Source of the DNA: Oscillospiraceae bacterium
Lineage (GTDB): Bacteria > Bacillota > Clostridia > Oscillospirales > Ruminococcaceae
Assembly (NCBI GenBank): GCA_003512525.1
Contig: DOQG01000060.1
Location: forward strand, 62,434 to 126,433
Direction of reading: 5' to 3'
Length of the DNA: 64,000 bases
Shown one piece after another: positions 42,734 through 51,219 of the stretch. The notes under the pieces were generated by a model. The model saw nothing but the letters and a program-made list of their open reading frames with translations. It was not told the DNA's origin and ran no database searches. The stretch's first letter is position 1. Each line of letters opens with the position of its first letter. A program made the position numbers and the translations under genes.

Positions 42734-43657
42734 ATGGCACTTGAAGTAAAAGAGATATCAAAACAGTATGGCAGCTTTACTGCTCTGCATCCGCTCAGCT
42801 TTACGCTGAATGAACCTGGAGTTTATGCGCTGTTAGGTACAAACGGTGCAGGTAAAACTACTGCCATAAGAATAATACTGGGTATGCTCAGCCGCAACAG
42901 CGGCGAGGTGCTGTGGAACGGTAAGGCATTATCGCCTGTCACCGAAAAAGTCGGATACCTTGCAGAAGAAAGAGGTCTTTATCCTAAGTACAAGATAAAC
43001 GAACAGCTTACATATTTTGCGAAACTCAGGGGAATGCAGAAATCCGATATCGAAAAGTCACTGAAGTACTGGTTTGCAAGGCTTGAACTTAACGGCTATG
43101 AGGATAAGAGAGCAGAGCAGCTGTCAAAGGGTAATCAGCAAAAGATACAGCTTGTTGCGGCGCTTGTTGCAGACCCGGAGCTTCTTATACTTGATGAACC
43201 TCTCAGCGGTCTTGATCCTGTTAATGCCGATCTTTTCAAGAGCGTTATAAACGAGCAGATCGAAAAGAAAAAGTATATTATAATGTCATGCCATCAGATG
43301 CCTGTCATTGAGGAGTTCTGCAAGGATATAACGATACTGCACCATGGTTCTGCGGTGCTTCAGGGCGATCTCAACGAGATCAAGAAAGGCTACGGCAGAG
43401 TGAACCTGTCCGTTAAGTGTGACGGTAATGTACTTCCCCTGGCGGCAGAGTGCGGGCTTGTACCCGAAACTATCACTCCCGATAAACTTACATTTAAAAT
43501 ACAGTCTGAGGATCAGGCGGGTAAGCTTCTTAAACTCATTATAGACAGCGGTATGCCGCTTGTACACTATGAGCTCAGAGAGCCGAGCCTGCATGAGATA
43601 TTCGTTGAAAATATAGAAAAAGCCGATAAGGAAGCCGGAAGGAGTGGTGAAATATGA
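42734..43657 (+). CDS. ABC transporter ATP-binding protein, NatA-like
   Basis: 307 residues. Walker A LLGTNGAGKTTAIRI (about 33-47), signature QLSKGNQQKIQLVAAL, Walker B LLILDEPLSGLDP, and the switch His in CHQMP. A C-terminal extension of about 85 residues is typical of NatA/YhaQ-type exporters. It pairs with the permease encoded next (ATGA overlap). Substrate not readable: sodium, antibiotic or other export. Confidence 0.9.
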   Translation: MALEVKEISKQYGSFTALHPLSFTLNEPGVYALLGTNGAGKTTAIRIILGMLSRNSGEVLWNGKALSPVTEKVGYLAEERGLYPKYKINEQLTYFAKLRGMQKSDIEKSLKYWFARLELNGYEDKRAEQLSKGNQQKIQLVAALVADPELLILDEPLSGLDPVNADLFKSVINEQIEKKKYIIMSCHQMPVIEEFCKDITILHHGSAVLQGDLNEIKKGYGRVNLSVKCDGNVLPLAAECGLVPETITPDKLTFKIQSEDQAGKLLKLIIDSGMPLVHYELREPSLHEIFVENIEKADKEAGRSGEI

Positions 43658-45003
43658 ACACTTTTGGTTGGAAAAGCGTATTCTCATTTACATTCGTTCA
43701 GACTGCAAAGTCAAAAGCTTTCAAGGTCAGCTCTGTGATTATTATCACGCTTGTTTTTGCAATGGCACTTCTTGCAGGTGTTCTGCCTGCGCTTATCGGA
43801 AGCCATGCAACGTCCGATGACGGTGATGTGACGGTAGATGGTAAGCCGCCTGTAAACATCGTATATTTTTCCGATACAACGGGAATAACCTCCGGCAAGG
43901 ACTATGAGGGCTTTTTATCAGGCATCGGCGTAAAAGTAAATGATTGCGGCAAGGATGCAGATATTCCGTCATTTACCGAAAAGGTGAAAAATGAAAGCAA
44001 GTCATTGCTGATAACGATCAAAGAGAATAAAAGCGGTTATGATATTTATGCATCGCGTCCGGGTGATGATTCTGTTTCATCGGGGACAGCAAACGATTTC
44101 GGAGAAATTATAAAGAGTATTTTTGACAGTGTAAGGCTGTCAAGGGCAGGGCTTACCGATGAACAGATCACGGCTGTAAACAAGACGGTTTCGGTCTACC
44201 AGTCGGTTGCGGGAGAGCCTACCGAAAACGACTTCGGTTATGTTGTAAAAATGGTATTACCGATGCTGTCATCTCTTGTGCTGTTTATGCTGATTTTTAT
44301 ATACGGTCAGATGGTCGCACAGTCGATAGCACAGGAAAAAACATCAAAGGTAATGGAGCTTCTGCTGACCTCCGTAAGACCGCTCGCTGTAATTATCGGC
44401 AAGATACTTGCGATGGGTTCACTTGCACTGATACAGTTCCTTATGATCATCGCATCGGGCGCACTTGGAATTGTTGTTTCGACACCTTTGTCATCATCGA
44501 TTATCGGCTCGTCCGAGGAAACGGGAGCTGTAACAAGTCAGCTTATGACTGAAGTCGGAAATGCGCTTGGCGGATTTTCGCCGATCGTCATCGTGCTCAT
44601 TATTATTGTGTTCATAGTAGGATTTATTTTCTTCGCACTTATCGCGGGTCTTATAGGTGCTACGGTAAGCAGAATGGAGGATCTCAATGCCGCAATGCAA
44701 CCTATGGCAATAATAGGCGTACTTGGCTTCTATCTTGCTTATCTTCCGTCTTCGATGGGCGGAGAGGCAAATACGATGGCGCTGATATCCTACTATCTTC
44801 CGATTTCATCACCGTTTTCGATCCCCTCGGCACTGCTGACAGGCGCGATTGATATCCCGCAGGCACTTTTGGCGGTACTTGTTCTGTGCGTGTTCGCGGT
44901 TCTTATGGCGTTACTTGTTGCACGCGTGTATGAGCAGGTAATACTGCATACAGGCAACAGGTTGAAAATAAGCGATATAATAGGACTTGCCAAAAACAAA
45001 TAA
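43654..45003 (+). CDS. ABC-2 type permease, NatB/YhaP-like
   Basis: 449 residues. First membrane segment about 22-42, an extracellular domain (about 45-195, rich in Asp/Ser), then five further segments (about 205-225, 245-275, 305-330, 345-365, 395-420). The cytoplasmic loop AQEKTSKVMELLLTSVRP is the ABC-2 coupling signature. Forms the channel for the ATPase encoded just upstream. GGAGTGGTG precedes the ATG. A secreted FnIII protein follows 32 bases later. Confidence 0.88.
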   Translation: MNTFGWKSVFSFTFVQTAKSKAFKVSSVIIITLVFAMALLAGVLPALIGSHATSDDGDVTVDGKPPVNIVYFSDTTGITSGKDYEGFLSGIGVKVNDCGKDADIPSFTEKVKNESKSLLITIKENKSGYDIYASRPGDDSVSSGTANDFGEIIKSIFDSVRLSRAGLTDEQITAVNKTVSVYQSVAGEPTENDFGYVVKMVLPMLSSLVLFMLIFIYGQMVAQSIAQEKTSKVMELLLTSVRPLAVIIGKILAMGSLALIQFLMIIASGALGIVVSTPLSSSIIGSSEETGAVTSQLMTEVGNALGGFSPIVIVLIIIVFIVGFIFFALIAGLIGATVSRMEDLNAAMQPMAIIGVLGFYLAYLPSSMGGEANTMALISYYLPISSPFSIPSALLTGAIDIPQALLAVLVLCVFAVLMALLVARVYEQVILHTGNRLKISDIIGLAKNK

Positions 45004-45035
45004 TAATTCCGTTTTCATCAGTAAAGGTAAATGAG

Positions 45036-48000
45036 ATGAACAGTATAAGCAGCTTCCGAAAAATTATATACGTTATATTCACCGCCGTGATTTTAGTTAC
45101 GGCGGTATCGCTGTTTGCAAAACCTGTCGAAGCAGGTGCGGCAGATGCAGTGACATCAATAAGCGTAACACCCATACAGCCGACGCTTGACATATCGGAT
45201 AAGCGGACGGTCTATCGCTATAACAGCAACAGTGGCAAATATGTTTCGCATAGCTACTATGATGTGTACGACTATGATAAAATTAAGCTTACAGTGAATT
45301 ACGGAAGCGCCGAGAAAACTTATACAGGCAGCGAAATAACACGTCTTACGGCAACGCTCGGAGTACCGCTGATAATATCTGACGGACAGGCAGATAAAGC
45401 GTGGTGTGACGGCATTCATACTGTTACATACAAGCTCGGAAATGCAACCGCAAAGGCAACGTTTGAAGTAGTCGACACCAAGATAGCACATCTTACCGTT
45501 ACTCCGATATATACGATAAATGCGATATACAACGTTGACGGAAGCTATGGGACATTTGCGGACAGCACGGGAAAAATATCTCAGCGGTTTATTTATGACC
45601 TTGGCGGATATGATTATAATGTTAAAATGATCTATCGGGGCGGTGTGACAGTAAACTGTACTGCCGCCGATTTAAAGCAGAAGACCGGATATGAAGCGGT
45701 ATTCTCGCAGGGCAACGCCGCATTGTCGGTCGGAGCAAACAAGGGCTACTGCACTATAGGCGGAGTAACTGCATCGTTTGACTTCAATGTTGTTTCAAAT
45801 CCTATAAAAAATGTACAGCTTTATATGACAGATAATGCAGATGAGCTTTATGCAACACTTGACGGTTATTACGACAAAAGAAATGACGGAAGTGCATATT
45901 TCCGATTTATATATGATCGTACAAAAATCAGAGCAAAGGTCACACTTGCAAGCGGAGAGGTTGCAGATTATCCTATAGGTGAGCTTTGTGCAAAGTTACA
46001 CAGCGAACTGTACATTGAAGATCGGCAGAGCGCTTCGCCGTGGAAAGTCGGAAATGTCACATTGCCGGCAACAATCTGCGGTATTAAAACCTTTCTTACG
46101 TTTAAAATAAGCGGAGCCGCACCCGTAAGCGGGCTCAGAGTGGAAAATGCAAGCGATAACTCGGTAAAAATAGCGTGGAACAGCGGATACGGTACCGGAT
46201 ATATTGTCGAAAAGTATGATGGTGAAAAGTGGATAACGGTGGCTGAGCTTGACAGCGAGGCTACATCATATACGTTTACGGGACTTGAAGAATGTACCGG
46301 ATATCATTTTGCGATCAGATCGTATTATAACGGCAGTGCAGGGTCGGAGTATACAGATTGGGCATATATAGATGCCGAAACCGCTATGCCGATTGTGAGA
46401 AGCTTCAGAACGGCAACAAGAACGTCAAATTCTTTGACGCTTTCGTGGAATAAAAACTCGACAACAGACGGATATATTGTCGAACAGTATAAAGACGGAA
46501 AATGGACGCGTATTGCAAAAACCTCATCCGCATCGGCGGTTGATATAACTGTAAAATCGCTTTCGGCAGGAACATCATACCGTTTCAGGATAAAAGTCTA
46601 TAAAGGAAGTAAAAGCGGCAACTATGTGTATCTTTGTGCCGATACACTGCCGACTGTGGTAAGCGGCTTTGAACGAAGTGACCGCTCAAGCAGTACCGTA
46701 ACACTCAACTGGAACAGAAATACGTCGGCGACCGGCTATGTGATTCAGCGGTACAAAAACGAAAAATGGACAGATGTTACCGTTATTCGTAACAAATCCG
46801 TAACAAGCTACAAGGTGAGCGGTCTTGCGGCAAGCACTACGCACAAGTTCAGAATCTGTGCCTATAAAACCACAGATAACACAACCTCGTACAGCGGATA
46901 TAAAAATGTAACTGCCAATACATTGCCCGGTAATGTCAGCGGTTTTACCTGCTCAGGTAAAACGAGTAATACGATAACTCTCAAATGGGATAAAAATACC
47001 TCGGCTTCAGGCTACATAATCGAACAGTATACGAACGGAAAGTGGGTACGCTTGACAAAGCTGACATCTGCCGATAAAGTAAGCTGTAGTATAGTGAAGC
47101 TGTCGGCAGGCACTTCTTACAAGTTCAGGATAAAGACGTATAAATTCTTCGGAAAGAATGCGTTGTACAGCGGATATTCGACAGTGACGGCTTTGACGAC
47201 ACCTAAAAATATCGGAGGTCTGAAATATACAAAGAGAACCGACAGTACTGTTACGCTTAATTGGAACAAAAACAACACAGCAACAGGCTATGAGATTCAG
47301 GTATATAAAAACGGTAAATGGACAACTGCGGCAAGGATCGCTTCTTACACTAAAACCGGTTGTACCGTTTCAAAGCTGCCGGCTTCAACTGTGACAAAAT
47401 TCAGAGTCAGAGCGTATAAAACAATCGGCAAGCTGACTTCATACAGCGCGTTCTCAAATATATCCGTGCGGACGTTGCCGTCGAATGTCGGTTCGTTTAA
47501 GTGTGTTGAAAGCACAAGCAGTACGGCAAAGCTCACATGGGCTAAGAACAATTCGGCAACAGGTTATATTCTTGAACAGTACAGCAACGGAAAATGGGTT
47601 CGCATCGCTAAGTTCACATCAGGCAGTAATACAAGCTGTCGAATTATAAAGCTTGCTTCAAACAGAGCGTATAAGTTCAGGATATGTGCGTATAAGACAG
47701 TCGGTAAGAGTGCTCTGTACAGCGGATACACAAAGCTTACCGTATATTCTGTTCCGACAAATGTAAGCTCGTTTACATCAGGCGGAACAACAAGCAGTAC
47801 CGTAAAGCTCAACTGGAGAAAGAACGCCACTGCCGACGGATATATAATTCAGCAGTACAAAAACGGTAAATGGGTGCGAATAAAAAAGCTCACCCAAAAT
47901 ACGAAAATATCATATACCGTTACCGGACTTCCCGCAGGTTCGATATGCAAATTCCGCATACAAGCCTATAATTTCGTCGGAAAAAAAGCGGTATACAGCG

Positions 48001-48311
48001 GATTTGCAAGTCTTACAGTGCTGACAAAACCGACTGAAGTCGCCTCGTTCAGATGTGCCGGGAAAACAGGCAATGCATTAACGCTCAACTGGAAAAAGAA
48101 CAGTTCTGCATCGGGCTATATAATTGAGCAGTACAAAAGCGGTAAATGGGTACGCATATCTAAGATCACTAAAAATACCGCTGTAAGCTACACTGTCGGA
48201 AATCTTAAGAAGAATACGGCTTATAATTTCCGCATCAAGGCTTACAGAACTGTAAACAAATCGACTGCTTACAGCGGGTATAAGACTATTAAAGCTACAA
48301 CGTCAAAATGA
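45036..48311 (+). CDS. secreted protein with eight FnIII repeats
   Basis: 1091 residues. Signal peptide (KIIYVIFTAVILVTAVSLFA, likely cleaved near residue 35), then three related Ig-like segments of about 105 residues (about 40-360), then eight fibronectin-III repeats of about 90 residues (about 361-1091) with the core GYIIEQYxNGKWVRI and AYKT...YSGY. The repeats are clearly related to the three at the end of the 1-4562 protein. No anchor motif. Likely binds or decorates the cell surface or an extracellular polymer. Downstream of the ABC exporter and overlapping the folA upstream region; a functional link is only suggested by position. Confidence 0.85.
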   Translation: MNSISSFRKIIYVIFTAVILVTAVSLFAKPVEAGAADAVTSISVTPIQPTLDISDKRTVYRYNSNSGKYVSHSYYDVYDYDKIKLTVNYGSAEKTYTGSEITRLTATLGVPLIISDGQADKAWCDGIHTVTYKLGNATAKATFEVVDTKIAHLTVTPIYTINAIYNVDGSYGTFADSTGKISQRFIYDLGGYDYNVKMIYRGGVTVNCTAADLKQKTGYEAVFSQGNAALSVGANKGYCTIGGVTASFDFNVVSNPIKNVQLYMTDNADELYATLDGYYDKRNDGSAYFRFIYDRTKIRAKVTLASGEVADYPIGELCAKLHSELYIEDRQSASPWKVGNVTLPATICGIKTFLTFKISGAAPVSGLRVENASDNSVKIAWNSGYGTGYIVEKYDGEKWITVAELDSEATSYTFTGLEECTGYHFAIRSYYNGSAGSEYTDWAYIDAETAMPIVRSFRTATRTSNSLTLSWNKNSTTDGYIVEQYKDGKWTRIAKTSSASAVDITVKSLSAGTSYRFRIKVYKGSKSGNYVYLCADTLPTVVSGFERSDRSSSTVTLNWNRNTSATGYVIQRYKNEKWTDVTVIRNKSVTSYKVSGLAASTTHKFRICAYKTTDNTTSYSGYKNVTANTLPGNVSGFTCSGKTSNTITLKWDKNTSASGYIIEQYTNGKWVRLTKLTSADKVSCSIVKLSAGTSYKFRIKTYKFFGKNALYSGYSTVTALTTPKNIGGLKYTKRTDSTVTLNWNKNNTATGYEIQVYKNGKWTTAARIASYTKTGCTVSKLPASTVTKFRVRAYKTIGKLTSYSAFSNISVRTLPSNVGSFKCVESTSSTAKLTWAKNNSATGYILEQYSNGKWVRIAKFTSGSNTSCRIIKLASNRAYKFRICAYKTVGKSALYSGYTKLTVYSVPTNVSSFTSGGTTSSTVKLNWRKNATADGYIIQQYKNGKWVRIKKLTQNTKISYTVTGLPAGSICKFRIQAYNFVGKKAVYSGFASLTVLTKPTEVASFRCAGKTGNALTLNWKKNSSASGYIIEQYKSGKWVRISKITKNTAVSYTVGNLKKNTAYNFRIKAYRTVNKSTAYSGYKTIKATTSK

Positions 48312-48325
48312 GAAAGGTCGAACAA

Positions 48326-48808
48326 ATGGAAATAATTGTTGCAGTTGACGAGAACTATGGAATAGGAAAAAACGGAGATCTTCTGGCTCATCTTTCGCCT
48401 GACCTCAAGCGTCTTAAGGCGATGACAGTCGGAAACATAATCGTAATGGGAAGTAAGACTTATATGAGCTTCCCGAAGCGACCTCTGCCTGACAGGGAAA
48501 ATATTATAATCACACACCACCCCGAGGAATACCCCGGTATCAGATGCTTTACATCGACCGAAGAATTTGTTGAATACTCAAAGACGGTTCAAAAGCCGAT
48601 ATTTGTACTCGGCGGCGGAAGTATATACGAACAGCTCTTGCCTTACTGCGACAAAGCGCACGTTACCAAGATACTTCACAGCTTTGAAGCGGATACATAT
48701 TTCCCCGATCTTGATAAGAACCCCGAATGGGAGGTCGGACACGAAGAAGAGATTATTGATACAGAAAAGTATCCGTTTAAATACGTTACCTATGTTCGCA
48801 AAAAGTAA
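48326..48808 (+). CDS. folA: dihydrofolate reductase
   Basis: 160 residues; NADPH-dependent reduction of dihydrofolate. IIVAVDENYGIGKNGDLLAHL (about 3-23, active-site loop), IVMGSKTYMSFP, RENIIITHH, and FVLGGGSIYEQLLPYCDKAHVT are present. The start ATG at 48326 is chosen because GAAAGG lies eight bases upstream; the earlier ATG at 48308 overlaps the previous stop. thyA is not adjacent. Confidence 0.95.
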   Translation: MEIIVAVDENYGIGKNGDLLAHLSPDLKRLKAMTVGNIIVMGSKTYMSFPKRPLPDRENIIITHHPEEYPGIRCFTSTEEFVEYSKTVQKPIFVLGGGSIYEQLLPYCDKAHVTKILHSFEADTYFPDLDKNPEWEVGHEEEIIDTEKYPFKYVTYVRKK

Positions 48809-48821
48809 AATTGAAACACCG

Positions 48822-48852
48822 AACCGCCGGGCGCAATGCCCGGCGGTTTTGT
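48822..48852 (+). terminator. terminator after folA
   Basis: Perfect 11-bp GC-rich stem 48822-48832 / 48838-48848 followed by TTTT. Confidence 0.9.
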
Positions 48853-48973
48853 GTATATCATACATTGTCCCATCCGCTCACAATATGTCATTTTTACCAC
48901 TTCTCCAAAATGTAGTACATTTAAATTCGCACAGCACAATATGTTGAAAATCAACAATAAATACTGAAATTGG

Positions 48974-48997
48974 CCCCTCTTTGAGGGGTTGTTTTTT
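48974..48997 (+). terminator. second hairpin-T-run upstream of mraZ
   Basis: Short stem CCCCTC/GAGGGG (48974-48979 / 48983-48988) with TTGTTTTTTG after it. The 120 bases between the two terminators show no gene. Confidence 0.65.
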
Positions 48998-49065
48998 GTG
49001 CAAAATATACTAAATTAAAAAACTGTATTTAGCTACTTTTTCGGAATAAATGATAAAATTTCCAC

Positions 49066-49094
49066 TTGCATTTTTTTGCTGTGGGCTGTATAAT
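49066..49094 (+). promoter_or_regulatory. promoter of the dcw cluster
   Basis: TTGCAT (49066-49071), 17-bp spacer, TATAAT (49089-49094). The 125-base leader holds GACACTTTGGTGGGG, a second GGACACTT, and a GTGCGG/CCGCAC hairpin (49172-49185). The GTGGG motif could be a MraZ site, but the expected triple repeat is not clear. Confidence 0.8.
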
Positions 49095-49224
49095 ATAAAT
49101 GTACACTTTTTGACACTTTGGTGGGGCTTTGGACACTTATTTTTCATTAAAGTTCAACTTTTTTGAAAAATGTGCGGGGCCGCACCTCTTCGGCGTATCT
49201 TTTTGTGAAAGGAGGGACAGGCTC

Positions 49225-49644
49225 GTGATAGGCGAATTTAAATCTACACTTGATACTAAGGGCAGAATGAATATACCGCTTAAGCTCCGCGAAGAAATGG
49301 GAAACGATCTTGTCCTCGCCAAAACTATAGGTACGGCCTGCATAAAGGTGTATTCAAAAGAAGACTGGCAGAAGCTGGTCACAAGAATAAATGAGCTTCC
49401 GCAGGTGAAAACTCAGAGTATAAAACGATTTTTATTCGGCAGCGCTTATGAGATATCGGCGGACAAGCAGGGAAGAGTTTCTGTTCCTCAGCCGCTCAGA
49501 GAGTACGCCGCGCTTACGTCCGATGTAGTTGTAGTAGGACTTGAGGGTACGGCGGAAATATGGGACAAGGCTTCATGGATAAAGTTCAATGAGAATACAA
49601 ACAATGAAGATCTGACAGAGCTTGCTTTAGAGCTCGGAATATAA
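49225..49644 (+). CDS. mraZ: transcriptional regulator MraZ
   Basis: 139 residues; two SpoVT/AbrB-like halves: IGEFKSTLDTKGRMNIPLKL at the N-terminus and SADKQGRVSVPQPLREYA in the second half. Represses the dcw operon in E. coli. Start: GTG at 49225, 8 bases after AAAGGAGGGA; upstream in-frame codons would lie in the leader hairpin. First gene of the division cluster, 12 bases before rsmH. Confidence 0.95.
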   Translation: MIGEFKSTLDTKGRMNIPLKLREEMGNDLVLAKTIGTACIKVYSKEDWQKLVTRINELPQVKTQSIKRFLFGSAYEISADKQGRVSVPQPLREYAALTSDVVVVGLEGTAEIWDKASWIKFNENTNNEDLTELALELGI

Positions 49645-49656
49645 ACGGGAGGAAAT

Positions 49657-50583
49657 ATGAGCGAAAAACCTGTTCACATACCCGTTTTACTGAGCGAAAC
49701 CATAGAAGCGCTGAACATAAAGCCGGACGGCATATATGTAGATTGCACCACAGGCTTTGCGGGACATTCCTCTGAGATAGCAAAGCGCCTGACAAACGGC
49801 AGACTTATAGGCTTTGACCGCGATCCCGATGCGATAAAGGCGGCAGATGAAAAGCTGAAAGAATATCCGCATACACTTATCAACCGCAAGTTTTCGACCT
49901 TTGACGAAAGTCTTGACGAGCTTGGGGTGGAAAAGGTCGACGGAGTGCTGATGGATCTCGGTGTATCGTCGTATCAGCTTGACACAGCCGAAAGAGGATT
50001 TTCATACCACGAGGACGCACCGCTTGATATGCGTATGAGCAAGAGCGGGCTCAGCGCCTATGACGTGGTGAATGAATACAGCAAGGAACAGCTCGAAAAG
50101 ATTCTTTTTGAGTATGGTGAGGAAAAATTTGCTCATGGCATAGTTGGCGGAATATTGAGAGCAAGAGAAGAAGCTCCGATAAAGACGACTCTTGAGCTTG
50201 CGGAAATAGTAAAAAGAAATGTACCGCTTAAGGTCCGCAAGGAGAAAAATCCGTGCAAAAAGACCTTTCAGGCGATAAGAATAGAAGTAAACGGTGAGCT
50301 TGATGAACTGCTCAAAGGTATGTCAGAGGCGTTTGAAAGGCTTTCGGCAGGCGGAAGACTGGCGATCATCACGTTCCACTCTATTGAAGACAGAATAGTA
50401 AAAAACACGTTCAGAGATTATTGCACCGGTTGCACCTGTCCGCCGGATTTTCCTGTATGCGTGTGCGGAAAAAAGCCGAGAGGCAAGCTTGTATACAGAA
50501 AACCCGTGACAGCGGGAAACGGGGAGCTTGAAATGAACAACCGTTCAAGAAGTGCAAAACTCAGAGTCATAGAAAAACTATAA
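49657..50583 (+). CDS. rsmH: 16S rRNA (cytosine1402-N4)-methyltransferase
   Basis: 308 residues. HIPVLLSETIEAL at the start, SAM-site region YVDCTTGFAGHSSEIAKRL, LMDLGVSSYQLDTAERGFSY, and ITFHSIEDRIVKNTF are family hallmarks; GCTCPPDFPVCVCGKKP is a Cys-rich stretch near the C-terminus. Methylates C1402 of 16S rRNA. Second gene of the dcw cluster. Confidence 0.96.
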   Translation: MSEKPVHIPVLLSETIEALNIKPDGIYVDCTTGFAGHSSEIAKRLTNGRLIGFDRDPDAIKAADEKLKEYPHTLINRKFSTFDESLDELGVEKVDGVLMDLGVSSYQLDTAERGFSYHEDAPLDMRMSKSGLSAYDVVNEYSKEQLEKILFEYGEEKFAHGIVGGILRAREEAPIKTTLELAEIVKRNVPLKVRKEKNPCKKTFQAIRIEVNGELDELLKGMSEAFERLSAGGRLAIITFHSIEDRIVKNTFRDYCTGCTCPPDFPVCVCGKKPRGKLVYRKPVTAGNGELEMNNRSRSAKLRVIEKL

Positions 50584-50598
50584 AAAGGGGATAACATA

Positions 50599-51096
50599 AT
50601 GACAACACCACACAACAGAACAAGCGCGGCTTATGACTTGTCACTGTTTGATACATCTGCTAAAAGAAAAGAACATAATACTCCCGAGAAAAAGCCGGAG
50701 CTGAAAGTAGCGACATCGTCCGTTGCAAAGGCGGGCAAGCCCGTTGCACTGGTAGTGATTGCGGCAGTTACGCTCACTGTGTTTATAATGTTCCTTTACA
50801 GCAAGGCTACACTCAGCGAAGTTAACCTCAGGATAAGCAATGAAACTCAGGCTTTGCAGAGTGCACAGAACATCAACACTGCGCTTAATAATCAACTCAG
50901 CGGCTCGGTGTCGCTTGATAATGTAGAGCAGTATGCAGTCAGCAAGCTCGGTATGCAGAAGATAAACGCATCTCAGGAGAGATATGTCGAGATGAATACA
51001 GGTACTATGACAGAAAGCGCTGAGAAAAACAGTGACAATATATTTGTTGATATCCAGAACTGGTTTAACGGTATATTAGAATATCTCGGATTTTAG
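50599..51096 (+). CDS. ftsL: FtsL-like cell division protein
   Basis: 165 residues, bitopic: a cytoplasmic N-terminus (1-48), one membrane segment (about 50-72, VALVVIAAVTLTVFIMFLY), then a periplasm-side coiled-coil-like stretch with LRISNETQALQSAQN and VEQYAVSKLGMQK, the usual FtsL/DivIC end motif. Identity rests on topology and position between rsmH and the PBP gene, since FtsL diverges fast. Works with DivIB and DivIC in the divisome. Confidence 0.85.
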   Translation: MTTPHNRTSAAYDLSLFDTSAKRKEHNTPEKKPELKVATSSVAKAGKPVALVVIAAVTLTVFIMFLYSKATLSEVNLRISNETQALQSAQNINTALNNQLSGSVSLDNVEQYAVSKLGMQKINASQERYVEMNTGTMTESAEKNSDNIFVDIQNWFNGILEYLGF

Positions 51097-51219
51097 GACA
51101 TATAAATGAACAAGCAGGGCTCCTTTCCACGTTGATACGGCTGTGTTTACGAGGAAAGGATAATGCTTTTTTATCGAAAGTTATTTTTGAAAACATTACT
51201 TACAGCAAAGGAGCAGCCG

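Noticed and set aside
49081..49140. MraZ-binding box array
   Set aside because: Only isolated GTGGG motifs (about 49081 and 49121) with the wrong spacing; not enough to call the triple repeat.
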